Shown one piece after another: positions 24,601 to 39,296 of a stretch of DNA of 64,000 bases. Below the pieces are notes generated by a model, which made no database searches, was not told the origin of the DNA, and worked only from the letters and a program-made list of their open reading frames with translations. The DNA lies in assembly GCA_963693365.1 (NCBI GenBank), contig CAVNZM010000007.1:11036001-11100000 (forward strand), given 5' to 3'. The position numbers and the translations under genes were made by a program. Source of the DNA: Amoebidium appalachense. Taxonomy: Eukaryota > Ichthyosporea. Positions within the stretch are counted from its first letter, which is position 1. Every line of letters begins with the position of its first letter.

Positions 24601-27600
24601 GACTCTGGAGCCACTGACCATGTGTGCCCCCGGCCCGATGTGTTCATCAACATGCGTGCGGCGCCTTACTTCACGGTCCAAGTAGCCGACAAGGGTGCAT
24701 GTGCAGTGCTTGGGGTGGGCGACGTGTTCTTTTCCAGCACCATCGACGGCGTTACTGCGGTGCATCAGCTGACGGATGTACTCTACGTGCCCTCCATCCC
24801 CGACACTCTCATCAGTGTGTTCACGGCAACTACCAACGGTGTTTTACCCCGCTTTGACACCCGCGGCGGCGTTAAGTTGTGCTACGGCGATCAAATTCTG
24901 GCCACCGGCTCGGCTGTCGGCACCAAGCTGTACCACATGGCGGTGTCTCTTCTGCGCGCGGACACAACCCCGGACGCCCAAACCACCACTGCTCCGCGTA
25001 TCCTCAAGGTTACTGCCGACCTCAACACGTGGCACTACCGTCTGGGCCATGCTGGCATTGACGCTGTACGCTCGGTCATCAAGTCTGCAGGCCTGTTGGT
25101 GGGTGGCGGTGCCAAGTCTCCGGGTGTGTGTGAGCCCTGTGCCCTCGGCAAAGCCCACCGTGTTGCCTTCTCCGAATCAACTAGCCAAGCTCCCCGGGTC
25201 CTAGCCAAGGTTCACAGCGACATCAGCGGCCCCTTCCCTCCCGCGATCGGTGGTGCTCAGTACTTGGCGACGTTCCACGACGAATTCACCGGCCACACCA
25301 CGGCCGTGCCCCTCGTCAAGAAGTCGGACACACTGGCTGCATATGTGACGTACCACAAGGCGGCGGTTACCCAACACGGTGTTCCCATGCAGGTGTTTCA
25401 GTCCGACGGGGGGGGGCGAGTACATGGGCACGGCCTTCGGGGACTACAACCGTGAGCATGGCATTCGCCATCAGATCACTACCACCGGCTCTCCTCAACA
25501 GAATGGGACTGCCGAACGACTGAACCGGACCCTCCTCGACATGGTTCGGGCACTCCTGCAGCAGTCCGGCCTTCCGGTGGGATTCTGGGCCGAGGCAGCT
25601 GTGACCGCGGCTTTTATACGCAACATGCTCCCGTCGCGAGCCACCGGCAGCCAATCGTCTCCCGCCCTGCTGTGGACCGGCATTCCTCCCGACTACAGCC
25701 GGCTCCGTGTCTGGGGCTCTCCCTGCTACGTCCATCAACAGGATACACCGAAACTGGCGCCTCGTGCCGTCAAGGGCATCTTCGTGGGCTACCCTCCTAA
25801 CATCAAGGGCTACAAGGTCTGGATTCCAGCAGCACACAAGATGACCGTCAGCCGTGACGTGCAGTTCGACGAGGCTGCTATTCTGCACCCCCTCCGTGAT
25901 GTCCCATCTGATTGGTCGACCGCACCGGCAATTCATCATTTTTTGGAGTCATCTGATTCGTCAAATCAGCCAGCCAATCACATCGTCCGGAATGATCAGC
26001 AATCTGATTCGTCTCGTCTGTCAGCCAATGGGACAGCGCCGAGTGATCAATTGGACATTCCGATCCTGCCCGAGCCTGCACATCGGCTCCCCCGGACGAC
26101 CCGTAGTGGCGCTGTGTACAACGACCAACGTCGAGGCCCGACTGCCAACGTGGCTGCTGCTACGGCCCCCCTTGCCCCCCAGGCTACGGCTCCTGCATCA
26201 ACACCCATCAAGGCTTCCACCATTGTTGTCCCCAAGACTGTCCGGGCTGCACTCAAGAGTCCCCAGCGTCTGAAATGGGAGGAGGCTGCACACCGTGAGC
26301 TCAAGGCCCTGGAAGACAACGGCACCTTCACCCTTGTGCCCCGTCCAGAGGATGGCTCCACTGTCATTCCGGTCGGCTGGGTCTTTACGGTCAAGCAGGA
26401 CAACGTCGGCAACGTCACTGCTTTCAAGGCCCGGCTTGTGGCCCGGGGCAACTACCAGCAGCCTGGCCAGGACTATTTCGTCACCGAGTCACCTGTGGCT
26501 GCGCTGGCTACCATCCGGCTGGTTTTGGCTACCTCCGTGGCCCAAGGTCTGCCTCTGCGCCACATCGACGTCAACACAGCATTCCTCAACGGCACCGTCA
26601 ACGAGACCATCTACATTGAGCAGCCCCCTGGCTTCGTCAACCCCTCGGCCCCCCATGCTGTCGGCTTGCTCCACAAGGCGCTCTACGGCCTAAAACAGGC
26701 ACCGCGCCAGTGGTATGAGGCCCTCCGTGACCATCTCCTCGACCAAGGCTTCATTGTGAGTGCTGCTGACCCGTGCCTGTTCATCAAGAATGCCGGGACC
26801 CCAACGTTTATTGCCCTTGCTGCCTACGTGGATGACTTCACCGTGACGGCCGCCACTGATGCGCTCATCGACGATTTTTTTCACCAAGCTGGATGCTCGT
26901 TTCTCTGCCAAGGACCTGGGTCGTCCTACCCTGCTCATCGGGCACACTCTTACCTGGCTGGAGGACGGGTCTCTGCGTCTGGGCCATCGTCAACACATCA
27001 TCGACTTGGCTGCCCGTTTTCGTCTCACCCACATGTCCGGCACCAAGACCCCCATCGTCCCGGGCCAGGCCAGTGAAAGCAACAAGACCCCAGCCTACAG
27101 CAAGAAGGAGGACTATGCCAGCCTGGTCGGTGCCCTGCTGTGGATTGCGCGTACCACCCGCCCCGACATTTCCCAGGCTCTGGGAGTCCTTACTCGACAC
27201 ATTCATGCGCCCACCGTCACCCACTGGACTATGGCTACCAGAGTTGTAAGCTACCTGCTGGCCACCATCGACCTGGGTATTGTCTACCGTCCCGGCCCCC
27301 CCAACCTTGTTGGCTACTCCGACTCCGACTACGCCGAGGACCGCGACACCCGGCGCTCCACCACGGGCTATGTCTTCTTCATCAACTCCTCCCCTGTGTC
27401 CTGGGTGTCTCGGCTCCAGTCCATCACCACCCACAGCTCCACTGAGGCTGAATTTGTGGCCATGTCTGCTGCTACGAACGAGGCCCTATGGCTCAACTAT
27501 GTGATGGACGACCTGGGCCTTAATCCTATCAATGAGCCCACCCCGGTGCCCATCCATGGGGACAATGAGTCTGCCCGGGCCCTGCTGGACACCCTGGGGG

Positions 27601-27776
27601 TTAAGCCCAAGACCAAGCACATCGACGTCCGCTACTGCTCCGTCAAGGAACATCACCTGCTGGGCAACATCACTGTGGTCCCGGTGGCTTCTGCTGACAA
27701 CAAGGCCGACATGTTCACCAAGGCCCTGTCTGCCTCTTTCTTCACCAAGGCCGTGGGGATGCTCAACATGTGCTGA
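24526..27776 (+). pseudogene. pol: Copia pol: protease, integrase, reverse transcriptase, RNase H, with frame breaks
   Basis: Domains in order: aspartic protease (LLDSGATDH), GAG-pre-integrase zinc region (WHYRLGHAG...CEPCALGKAHR), integrase core with DDE positions in VHSDISGPF, FQSDGG and the AERLNRTLLD helix, then reverse transcriptase (NTAFLNG, active site YVDDF) and RNase H ending in the conserved KHIDVRYC region. The reading frame changes at G7 (24532-24538, needs a -1 shift), at G9 (about 25408-25416, one extra base) and at T7 (26875-26881, one extra base). The last two fall inside the integrase core and just after the reverse-transcriptase active site. As written, the polyprotein is interrupted. 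All breaks are at homopolymers, so base-calling error is a serious alternative. Confidence 0.88.
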
Positions 27777-27953
27777 GCACCCGTCATCAACCAACTGCGC
27801 CCTCATACTTCAGGGGGGGGGAGAGAGTTGCATCCGACTGTGCAACTACGTGTACCATACTAAAATTGAGTAGGGGAATCTTTATTGTCTGTATTTTGTG
27901 CACCTGAAGCACTCGAGCTCAGTTGCATTAATTCATACCACAATTATCCAATT

Positions 27954-27962
27954 GAGTAGGGG
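27954..27962 (+). promoter_or_regulatory. Polypurine tract of the copia element
   Basis: GAGTAGGGG abuts the right LTR and would prime plus-strand synthesis. The same ATTGAGTAGGGG phrase also occurs about 85 bp upstream near 27865-27876, possibly a second tract. Confidence 0.7.
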
Positions 27963-28729
27963 TGTTGGAGTACACTGGTACTCCCGGCTAGCAATGTCTG
28001 TTAGAGAAAGTTTTCTGAGCAATTGAATAACTGTTTCAACACTCACTCGAGTGCATAGAGCTTTTGTTTACGGTCATATTCATATATGGTAGTTATATGT
28101 TTGAGCCAAAACTGTACCAATGACGAGCTTCACTAGCAACGTGCTAATTGTGCTCTCTTTTCGGCTATTCCCGGTTCAGATGATGTCATGTCTATATTTG
28201 CCACAGGATTCTATTCTTAGAGTGGTAGTGTGCTTTATTCCCGGATATTCTCAGAATATTTTTAGTTGTGTGAAGCAAGATTTACGTTTAACTGCAATTG
28301 GTGTGTTAAACACGTTTATTTGTGTGCTTTAGTGCAAGTTAACTAGCCACTCAACGTGCACAGTTAACTTTTATATCTTTAACGACTTGTTTTCATTGTG
28401 CTCTCTTTTCGGCCATGCTGTACATGGCCCACCACCAGGGTGCACACGAGGCCACCATGAGGTGGCCAACGACTATATAAAGCAGTGCCTCCCATGTCAC
28501 AAACATGGGAAGCAGAACGTTTGATTTACACTTTTCTACTGTCGTTTCCAGTGCACAAAACACATAGACTAGTTACCCATCATACACGACACTATGTCTG
28601 ACAACTTACAGTTGCAGCAACTAGTCCAACTACTGGAGCAGAGGTTGGCCTCACAAGATGCAATCATTTCTGACTTACAGAAGGAACAACGTGCACTAGA
28701 ACTAGCTTCTATGAACACAATGTCCAACA
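27963..28729 (+). repeat. 3' LTR of the copia element
   Basis: This is the same 767-bp sequence as the left LTR at an offset of 5117 bases. It also carries the ATG and first 45 codons of gag, which explains an apparent second truncated gag here. It ends CCAACA followed by the CTTAC target duplication. Confidence 0.93.
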
Positions 28730-29549
28730 CTTACACCATACAGATTTTTATGTGGAGATATAACCGTATCAGATATATCGATAGACATCGTATGTGGAGA
28801 TATAACGGTTTTTTTAATTTTTTAAATAATATATATATATTTCTAATATTCACACATTAGCCCGTATTTTAAGACTGTATTACATTTATGTCCAGATAAT
28901 CCATACACTTTTGAAATAGTAGAAACTCGCCAGAGATAAGTATGAAATCAAGCAAGGTTAAATTCGGTAGGTCTTTCACTGTGTCATGTGTATGGGCCCG
29001 GGTAAACCGGGTGTCTACCACCTACAGAGGCGGTGTCTCCTTTCTTTTTTTTTTTCTTCTTTTTTTTCCTTTACTTAAAAGGGACCTGAGCGCCCGCCTG
29101 AGTAGGTGTATAACGTCGCACGTGCGGCAACACGTCAGTACGTGTTAAGAGAAAAAAAAAAAGGCAACTCGTATACAAACTGATCTATTAGAGATTTACC
29201 CACACGCTCACTATTACACATACATCTGGGGAGCAGTTCCCTACCCTTTGCATATTCACACAGCTGTTCTGAACGATAATTATACAGGAAACGATCTACT
29301 AAACACAGTCCCGGTAAGTGCAAGCTGTCATCTGGTCTATCTTCCGCCGGAATAGCACGCCACACAAAGTACTCCTTCACAATCGAGAGGGATTGGTATT
29401 GGGGGAAAAGAGGGTGTGTGGATTGGGATTGGAGGGGAGGAGAGGGGGGAAGAGCAGAGGGGGAGAGGACGAGATCAGAGAGAGAGAAAAGGGGGTAGGA
29501 CTTTGGTAATCGCCAAAAAAACATTGGTAAGCCCCTCGATTGCGCACCT

Positions 29550-29581
<32 letters not shown>

Positions 29582-30568
29582 CCCTCCCCTCCCCTCCCTC
29601 CCTCCCCCGGAAGTCGCTGTGTGAAGTTGTTCTTTGGCGCGCAGATCTGTGCTCTGAGTTAGTGGCCGGGTGCCAGGCCTAGGATCCGGAAGTGGGTGAG
29701 GGGCCGGCCGACTCGAGCTCCGAGGGGCCCGGAGGGCCCGCGGCCGGTCCGGAGGGGCCCCGATAGGCAAGAAGGGTGGAGGGGGGGGGGGGGGGGGGGG
29801 GGGGGGGAGGAGGGAGGGGGGTACACGTGCACGCATCAGGCGGGATGGTGTGACCCTATAAAATAGGGCGAGTCCCGCGGTTGAACGCCAATTTGAAAAT
29901 TTTTGGTAAAATTTTGCATGTTTTCGCGCTCAAGATCGGTGCTTTGGGACTTCTCGACACCGTGCTGTTTTATCACGAGTACATGCATAAGTAGGGGCTA
30001 CAGCTAACTGTGTGTGTGTGTGTGTGTTGGGGGGGGGGGGGGGGGGGGCTGTACCATTCCCTTGGACAATCTTTGGGAAATCGCTCAAAAAGTTGTGGTA
30101 ATTTCCAAATGGTAATATCGAACTCTGAGCCAACTCATGACTCAGCCCTGAGTCTCCCTCTGGCAGTGGGCCAGAAGAATCATGCGCAGTGCACATGTAC
30201 AGGCAAGGTAATAAATAACGATCTTTTCGCCGGAATAATGCCTAACTGACACCAATTCAGTGTTACACCGTCATACGTACATACTTATCATGACTAGTAC
30301 TGAATTTGTTTTTCTTTTATGGCCGCTGGAGAATGTAGAAGTTGCCTGGCCATGGGATAGTCACTTCCATATGTGGCTCATCATTCAGGCCGAGATATTA
30401 TTATATTATAGATAATATTACAATTAGCTACAATAGATGGATAGATAGTAGTAGTGGTGTTACTGGCAAGTGGCTCGTTTCATCAGGCAACCCCCCTACA
30501 GCTTCAGTTAGTGGTCGAGAGTCACGCGCGTTTTCTTCGTATGCCCAGTTAGCTGCTGAAGTTTCCTG

Positions 30569-30876
<308 letters not shown>

Positions 30877-31909
30877 AGATGTGTCCCCCCAACCCCCTCT
30901 TCTCCCCCCCCCCCCCCCCCTTCTCCATGGGCCCCGGCGAGTTCTCAGCCCACTCTCTCTCCATGTTGGTGCGCACCGGATACCATTATTATTTCTGTGT
31001 TCACGTGGATATCAGTACAGAGTCGATATTGTGCTGTTCTTCTCCGCTTACTGTCATCGTATGATCGTGGGTTTGATTATCAATTTGATTGGCTACTTGT
31101 GCCACCACACTATTACAGTGTCGGCTCTCGGGAAATACGTGGGTCCTTTTGGACTCAATACGATACATATTTCATGCAGAAGAATATACTCTACTTAACT
31201 TACATAGAAGCAGGCCCTGGTCGTTCCTTTTGTCCACATTAAAAAATGGACTTGAATGCCGCTTACCTAATTTCAGTGCAAATAGTAAACGTGCTGCCAC
31301 GCATAATAAGGTCGGAAAGGCGCAATACAGAGTCGGTGGTGCTTAAATCGAGGTGTGTAAAGACCGCAGGGAGCAGAGGAACCCAGTGGCTGCAGTTGCA
31401 TTCCATTCTGCATAAATCCTGGGTGCTGGGAATAAAATATGTGTGGAATCCTCTTAGTGGAACTCGACACAACATCAGCTTGACTATGATTTTGAAGGCA
31501 CATTAAGACTTCAAAACGTGTGGCCCTGTGTGTGCATGTTGACCTCAAGCTCTCGGAAGCTATGGGGTTTAGAGTACATACCCCGCCCCCCCCCTCCCCC
31601 CCCCCCCCTCCCCCCCCTCCCCCCCCCCCCCCCCCCCCCCCTGGACCTCTCTATCTCCCTACTCGACACGGTCTGGCACACATACTACTCCCTCTTACTT
31701 GTAAAAACTCTTCTAAAAGTTTTCTCGTGCGATTGCTACCTTTGACACCAACGGCCAACCAAACTGTGGATTCTTTTTGCAGGGGCATAGTGAACCACAG
31801 AACTTGATGCATTAATAGGACACTGCCTGCAGTTGTGGCTGATGATTGCGTGGCACATACTGCTGGATCTGGTGGGACACTCAACTGAGTGCCCTGAGGG
31901 GTCACCCGC

Positions 31910-32297
31910 AACCGGTAAATATATATAAATATTATGATATATTATATACTATATACAAATATATCAATGGCATGATGATATATCATATATATATATATGT
32001 AAATATATAAAATATATGCCATATATATGTTAAAGTATACCGATTCAATGATTATGACTATATGGAAATATCATGATAAAAGTGAGTAATATTAATATTA
32101 TAAACTTTGTAGTACATAAAAACATGCAAATAACATTTGTATGAAGCTCTGCACCGGGTTCGAAGTTGCTGCAGGCTCGTGATCGAGAATGGCACAGCCT
32201 GTGCCACTCTTGACTGGTATATGCAACTCAACCAGTATGCCCCAATATATATGCGCGATATACGAGATGATATCGGGCTATGATAAATATATACTAA

Positions 32298-32354
<57 letters not shown>

Positions 32355-32440
32355 AAAGTTACACAAATATCATATGATACAAATATAAATATATATAGCC
32401 TATACTAATATATATAAATATATACAGGTTGCGGGCGACC
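31910..32440. repeat. AT-rich (TA)n island
   Basis: About 500 bp dominated by ATATAT phrases, with an uninterrupted (TA)n at about 32312-32351. Its composition is very different from the GC-rich surroundings. Confidence 0.85.
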
Positions 32441-33031
32441 CCTCCCTGGGTACAAACTGAAACTAAACACAAACTACATAGATGTGGCTGGTCGTGCCTT
32501 GCAGGTTAGTGTACCTTGCGTGTGCCGTTTCAATGGTATAAAAGAAAAATTGTGGGGTGGCTAAACTTTTTGTGAGTGTTTGGATAAGCCTTTAAAAAAT
32601 CATGACTGATGCTATTGTGGGTGTGAGTTTCATGTTGTCAGGAGGGAGGGCGGGGGGGGGGGGGGGGGGGGGGGGGAGCCTCAGGGAGAGGGGATAAGAG
32701 CAGAGGGAGGGGAGACGGGACGATGGAGGGTAAGGGGGCAAAGAATAAACAATGAGGGAGGGGTCAGGGGAGGGGGGGGGGGAGGGGGGGGGGAATAGGA
32801 GGACAGGAGTAGAGGGAGGCCGGAGGGAGGAGGGAGCCGAATCTTCGAAGAAAGAATAAGGGAGGCAGGCAAGGAGGAGGGGGGGAGGGCAGGGGAAGGG
32901 GGGGATGGGGAGGAGGGGGGGGGAGAAGTGAGAGACGGGCGGGGGGGAGGGGGGGGGGAGCAAGTGAGTGAGTGAGAGAGGAGGAGAGAGGGATAGGGGG
33001 GAGGACTAGAGATGGGGGGGGGGGGGGGGGG

Positions 33032-33166
<135 letters not shown>

Positions 33167-33189
33167 CTCGGACTTCGGCAATTCAATCA

Positions 33190-33960
33190 TTATGCAACCT
33201 AATTTTTTTGGTTGTCTGTAGGGGGTAGGCCCCGGGGAAGGAGGGGAGGGTGTGTGTGTGTGTGTGTTGAGGGAGGGGGTCACAGTTTTGTGCCACGTCA
33301 AAATTTCGTAGTTCGAGTGTTTCTCAAGTTAATCACTACATTCAATGAACAGGTCTTACTCAAATACGTTAGGTATACTACTTTAGGTTTTGGGTTGGAT
33401 GGTTTCTGTGGGTGTGTTTCGGATTAGAATTTGAGGATGTGGATAGCGGTGTTGGTGCTGGGTGGGGTTGCGCTCATTTTCAACCATGAGAGTGTGGGCG
33501 CCCAGTCCTTATCACTTTGCATGCCACGTGTGCATGCAACGGCTTAGCCTTTGGTCTGCGCACCCATCCGACATCTGCACGGCATGAGGTTTATGTTGGA
33601 TGGGATGATCGGAGGTTTGATTGTGGGACAGATGTAATAAATTGCAGGTTTGGATTGGTGGGAGGCATATCTACAATGAAAATGAGAGGCCACCTGCAGT
33701 CTGATGCAACGTACCTACTGCACTGAACAGCATGGAAGGAACTAATATGGTATTTATTTACGCTACAAATCCCCCCCCCCCCCCCCCTCCCCCCCCCCCC
33801 CCCCTTCCCCCCCCCCGCCCCTAAGGCCATATAACACTGTGATACATATGTTGGTTTGAAATTTGTGTGTTGTATGCTCCGAGCCATGTAGTTTGGTGCA
33901 ACATGTCTCTTGGAACGGTCAAAATCATGTATTAGGAAAAACCGTGCATCTGGCATGGTA
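33190..33960 (+). repeat. Dispersed repeat family, copy A
   Basis: The unit starts around GTAGGCCC and contains the phrases CAATGAACAGGT, GAGTGTGGGCG, GATTGTGGGA and GAACAGCATGGAAGGAACT, then poly-C/poly-G and a tail with TTTGGTGCAACATG and GTATTAGGAAAA. It aligns in the same order with copy B (about 34050-35250) and, more weakly, copy C. Confidence 0.75.
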
Positions 33961-34049
33961 GGTGGAAGGCTGCGGGTTGATGGGGGAGGAGCTGGAGGGG
34001 GAGGGGGGGGGGGGGGGGGGAGGGGGGGGGAGGTTATCAGCGATTGTCA

Positions 34050-35250
<1,201 letters not shown>

Positions 35251-35269
35251 TAGGATGGGGTTGGGGGAG

Positions 35270-35305
<36 letters not shown>

Positions 35306-35316
35306 GGGGGGGGTAA

Positions 35317-35367
<51 letters not shown>

Positions 35368-36167
35368 CAAAGGGGAAGAGAGAGATTCAATTTGGGAGCA
35401 AGAGAGAAGGGAAGGGAGGAGAGAAGTGGGGGGGGGGGGGGGGGGGGGAAGAGAGAGGAGGGGGAAGAGCCTTGATAGAGGAGAGACAGAGAGATTCAGA
35501 GAGATTCAGAGGGAGGGGCTAGGAGAGAAATATGGAGAGAAAGAGGGAAGGAGAAGAGGGAAAAAGGGAGGGAGGAAGGGAGGTTCATAAAGAGGACGGG
35601 GGAGAGAGATAGAGAGAAAGAGTGTGTGTGTAAGAGGGATGAAGGGAGGGGCGGCCGCAGGGAGGGAGGGAGAGAGGGAGAACAGAGCAGGAGAGAGAGG
35701 GAGGAGGGGGAGAGGGTGGATAGCAAGAGAGCTAAACATGCTGGCTTTTTTAAGGACATGGGCAAAGGAACAGGGTTACTGCTTCTATGGTTTGGCTAGA
35801 ATTTCAAAGCAGGTGCAAAGACTTAATGTGTGTGTGTGGTGGGTAAGGGAGGGTAGGTGTGCGGGTGGGTGGCAAATCATAATCAGTGCAGCAAACGTTT
35901 GTGCGGCATCTGATTGGCTTACAGAACATCACATATCGAAGACGGGTGGTGGAGGAGGGGGGGGGGGGGGAGGCGATGGGGGTGGGGGTGGGGGGGGGGG
36001 GGGAGGGATATATTGGGGGGGGGGGGGGGGTCTTTTTTTCTTTTACGGGGGGGGGGGGGGGGAGGGAGGGGGGGCTCCATTCCGAACGCAAATCTCAGAT
36101 GAACGTCGACTGAAAGATGATCGTTCCCTATCCTGTGTTCCCACCCTTCTCACCGGACATCTCTTTC

Positions 36168-36472
36168 GGTCATGATCAAACCTTTTGATTTGTGCACAAC
36201 ACCCACCCACAGCCCAGCCTCAACCACAGCAGGGCCAAGGAGGGTCCATGGATCAATATTGATGTCTTGCCTTGCATGGATGGGACAGGAGGGAAACACA
36301 AGACACATCTCAATAAATGCGTTACACAGGGAGGGCTCAGATAGGTGCCGGGCAGCATGGTGCCTTATAAAAGTCACACACCAGCTGATGAGAAGGGCAT
36401 TGAGAGTGAGAGAAAGAGGGAGAGAGAGAGAGAGGGAGCCAAAGAGGGCAGAAAGGGAGAGGGAAGGCGGCA

Positions 36473-36503
<31 letters not shown>

Positions 36504-37015
36504 CTGCTGCATTAGTTCCGATCATGCAGACCAGCCTGTGCTTTTCCTTATTTTTTCTCTTGTTTCTTGTTTCTCCTGTTTCAACACCGCTGTCTTTGGG
36601 GGTAACTGACCCAGCAGAAGCAGGTTGCAGACTGAGTCCCTCCTTGACACAGACCTGCCAGTGGAGGATCGGAAACTCCTGCTCACCTCAACACTCACTA
36701 CACTTCCCTGGTGCCAAGAAGCCAAGTTGTGATGTCCACATGCTTGACGGGTTCTTGTGCAGTGGTGGGGTGGGGCTGTGGGGTGATGGGTGTGGTGCGG
36801 CACCCCATGCTACTGAGGGGAGGCTATATTAGCAGCCAGAACACGGTGGGGGTGTGTTGAAGGGCACTGTGGTGACATGTGGGCATGCCTGCATGGGGGT
36901 GATGTGCTGTGTGTTTTGGATCTGCTACATGTGGTGGTGTTTGTGAGTGTGTTTGTGGTAGTACAATGTTCTGGACAAGTCCAAGATGCACACAGCTCCA
37001 AGCCAGCCTTAGCAG

Positions 37016-37050
<35 letters not shown>

Positions 37051-37076
37051 TGTGTGTTTGTGTGTGTGTGTGTGTA
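36168..37076. other. Unassigned sequence between repeats
   Basis: This holds a short GA-rich tract, poly-G (36471-36503), a plus-strand frame at 36524-36832 with a signal-peptide-like start, and (TG)n at 37018-37075. No feature is supported well enough to call a gene. Confidence 0.4.
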
Positions 37077-37366
37077 GGGCCCAACCACATCGGCTGAGTC
37101 AACTTGCTCCGAGCAGAATTATTCTGAAAAAAGCAGAATTATTCTGCAAAGGAAGAATCATTCTGCTGATAGCAGAATTATTCTGCAAAAGCTGAATCAA
37201 TCTGCTAAAAGCAGAATCAATCTGCTAAAAGCGGAATAATTCTAAGAGCAGAGGTATTCTGCTGTCGACAGCAGAATAATTCTGCTTTTTGTGGAATAAT
37301 TCTGCTAAAAGCAGAATAATTCTGCTGAAAGCAGAGTGATTCTGCTAAAAGCAGAATGATTCTGTC
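37077..37366 (+). repeat. GCAGAATTATTCTGC palindrome array, copy 2
   Basis: An edge containing CCAACCACATCGGCTGAGTC leads into about a dozen imperfect palindromes of the form GCAGAATTATTCTGC spaced by AAAAG or similar, ending at 37366. (TG)n abuts the edge on the left. Confidence 0.8.
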
Positions 37367-37689
37367 GTGCGCATGCAGCCACATCTCCAAACACAGAGCA
37401 CACACATGCAGACTGCTGTAGAAGCATGTGGTTCTTGGGCCACGTGCCCCTACCAGGCATTTGTCTTTGTTGAACCCCGGCCTCATCCCCATTTGCAAGC
37501 AGGTGCCCATCCCAAGAATTGATTGCCCCCCCCCCCCCCCCCCCCCCCCCCCAACCTTCCACGCTTCCCCTCCCCCCCCCCCCCCCCCCCCCCCTTCCCC
37601 CCCTCTTTTTTTTTGGCAATCACACGCACGCACGCATGCACGCATGCACCCACATGCACACGCACACGCACACACCACACACACACACA

Positions 37690-37862
37690 GGGCGCAACCA
37701 CATCGGCAGAGTTAACTTGCAAAAAGCAGAATTATTCTGCAAAAGCCGAATTATTCTGCAAAAAACAGAATTATTCTGCAAAAAGCAGAATTATTCTGCC
37801 AAAGCCGAATTACTCTGCTTTTAGGAGAATTATTCCGCAGAAGCAGAATCACTCTGCTTATG
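37690..37862 (+). repeat. GCAGAATTATTCTGC palindrome array, copy 3
   Basis: The edge GCAACCACATCGGCAGAG, preceded by (CA)n, leads into about seven palindromes ending at 37862. The organisation is identical to copy 2, which lies 600 bp away. Confidence 0.8.
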
Positions 37863-37864
37863 TT

Positions 37865-38308
37865 AGTGCTGGCGCATAGTCATGTCACCATTTTCAGCAA
37901 ACGAAGAATGGGCGACCATCAAGAGACCATGATGGGCCACGCAGCCTTAACCACGTTTCCCAACTCAGCTGGTGCGCATTTGCATGCCGACTGTGCATGC
38001 AGTAGCTAAGCCTTTGGGCTGGTCACCAACCAGACAGCTCCATAGCACTGGGCTTATGCTGGATGGGATGCTTGGGACTGTGATTGTGGGACAGGTGTTA
38101 TAAATTGCAGGGTTTTGATTGGCTGGGGCTTCACAGTTTCACGTACCTGTCACCTGGCTGCCACTTAGGCCCGCCATAGTGAACAATAGTGGAGGCATGA
38201 AGGCATCGAGGCAGGGAGGGCCAAAGACATGGGCAGGCATCCAAATTCATTTTCAAGCAGAGAGCCTCTGGTCCTCCTCACAAGTTTTTAGAGGCCTCCG
38301 TATACTCT

Positions 38309-38357
<49 letters not shown>

Positions 38358-38520
38358 AAAAAAAAAAAATCAAAGGAAAAAAAAAAGGAAAGGAGTCGGA
38401 AATAGCTTTTCTATGTCTTTGTGTCCACCTCCGTGATGATCATTTGTTCCCATGTTGTTTGGTGCAACATTTGGGCTCTGGTTTGCTTGAAATCCAAATA
38501 TAGGAACTCTGTGCCGTGCA
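37865..38520 (+). repeat. Dispersed repeat family, copy C (diverged)
   Basis: It shares GGGCGACCATCA, CATGCAGTAGCTAAGCCTTTGG, TGGATGGGATG, GATTGTGGGACAGGTG and the tail TTTGGTGCAACATTTGG with copies A and B. It contains poly-C directly joined to poly-A at about 38311-38369. Confidence 0.65.
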
Positions 38521-39260
38521 TCAACTGTAAATGACATGCCTTATTCGGGGGAGGGAAGCTGCGCGTGTGCGCCGCGGGGGCGGCGGCCGGGGGGAGGGGG
38601 GAGGGGGGGGGGGGGGGGAGGGGGGGGGGGGGGGGGGGGGGGGGCAAGAGGAAGGTTTGTTCAGCGAACAATTCTCTTTTCCATAAAGGTAAACAATGCC
38701 AAGGCCCAGGTCAAGTGCAACAGATACCATGAACCCTCTCAGCAACATGTTTGCATATGTGACCCTGATCGACTCCTGCAACCTACCATGTCGCACTCTA
38801 CCTTCATGTCTCTATCTGTGTGTGCCAGTGTGTTGCAGGTGTGTGTGTGTGTGGCATGCATGTGTGCCACGGTGACCATTGAGGTGCTCAAGGCATCATG
38901 GTCAGGCTATAGCTAAACAACAATTAGCTACTTATCCCCCCCCCCCCCCCCCTGCTGTTGCGCCGGAGGTCACCTGGTTGCTGCTGGACGTCTTTGGCCC
39001 CAATGTGGAAGCACTGTGTTTGAGTGTGCATGCCCACACCCCCAGCCTCACTGGCCAGTGCCGTAGTTGACACTGTGCACGTGCACTGTTGCCTTGTGCC
39101 TGGGCCGAGGGGGTTGCCCATCCGGAGCACCCAATGGCCACAGGCACCCAGCACCCGATGGCCACGGCACGTGCCAGCATGCAATGAAATACATGCGGCA
39201 CCATCTGCCGTCAGGGGCTGGTTACCAGCAACCACACAGGGCTAGGGTGCGCATCGTAAA

Positions 39261-39296
<36 letters not shown>

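Larger units (their letters stand above)
22841..28734 (+). mobile_element. Ty1/copia LTR retrotransposon with 5-bp target duplication
   Basis: The element runs from 22846 to 28729 between direct repeats CTTAC (22841-22845 and 28730-28734). Two 767-bp LTRs begin TGTTGG and end CCAACA. They differ at only about two positions that I could see, so insertion is recent. Domain order is gag, protease, integrase, reverse transcriptase, RNase H, which defines the copia superfamily. A half-tRNA primer site follows the left LTR and a GAGTAGGGG purine tract precedes the right one. Three frame changes in gag-pol, all in homopolymers, make this copy defective as written unless they are sequencing errors or, for the first, programmed. 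Confidence 0.95.

Noticed and set aside
28594-28860. Apparent second, truncated copia element starting with the gag N-terminus
   Set aside because: The gag start is part of the 767-bp LTR. The sequence diverges exactly at the LTR end and target duplication, so this is the 3' LTR of one element.
36524-36832. 102-codon plus-strand frame with a signal-peptide-like start and several cysteines
   Set aside because: Single short frame beside poly-G, no recognisable family, no splice context. Retained only as a note.
37113-37366. CRISPR-like array (regular short repeats with spacers)
   Set aside because: Spacers are 3-6 bases and themselves repetitive, in a eukaryotic context. It is a palindrome array, not CRISPR.
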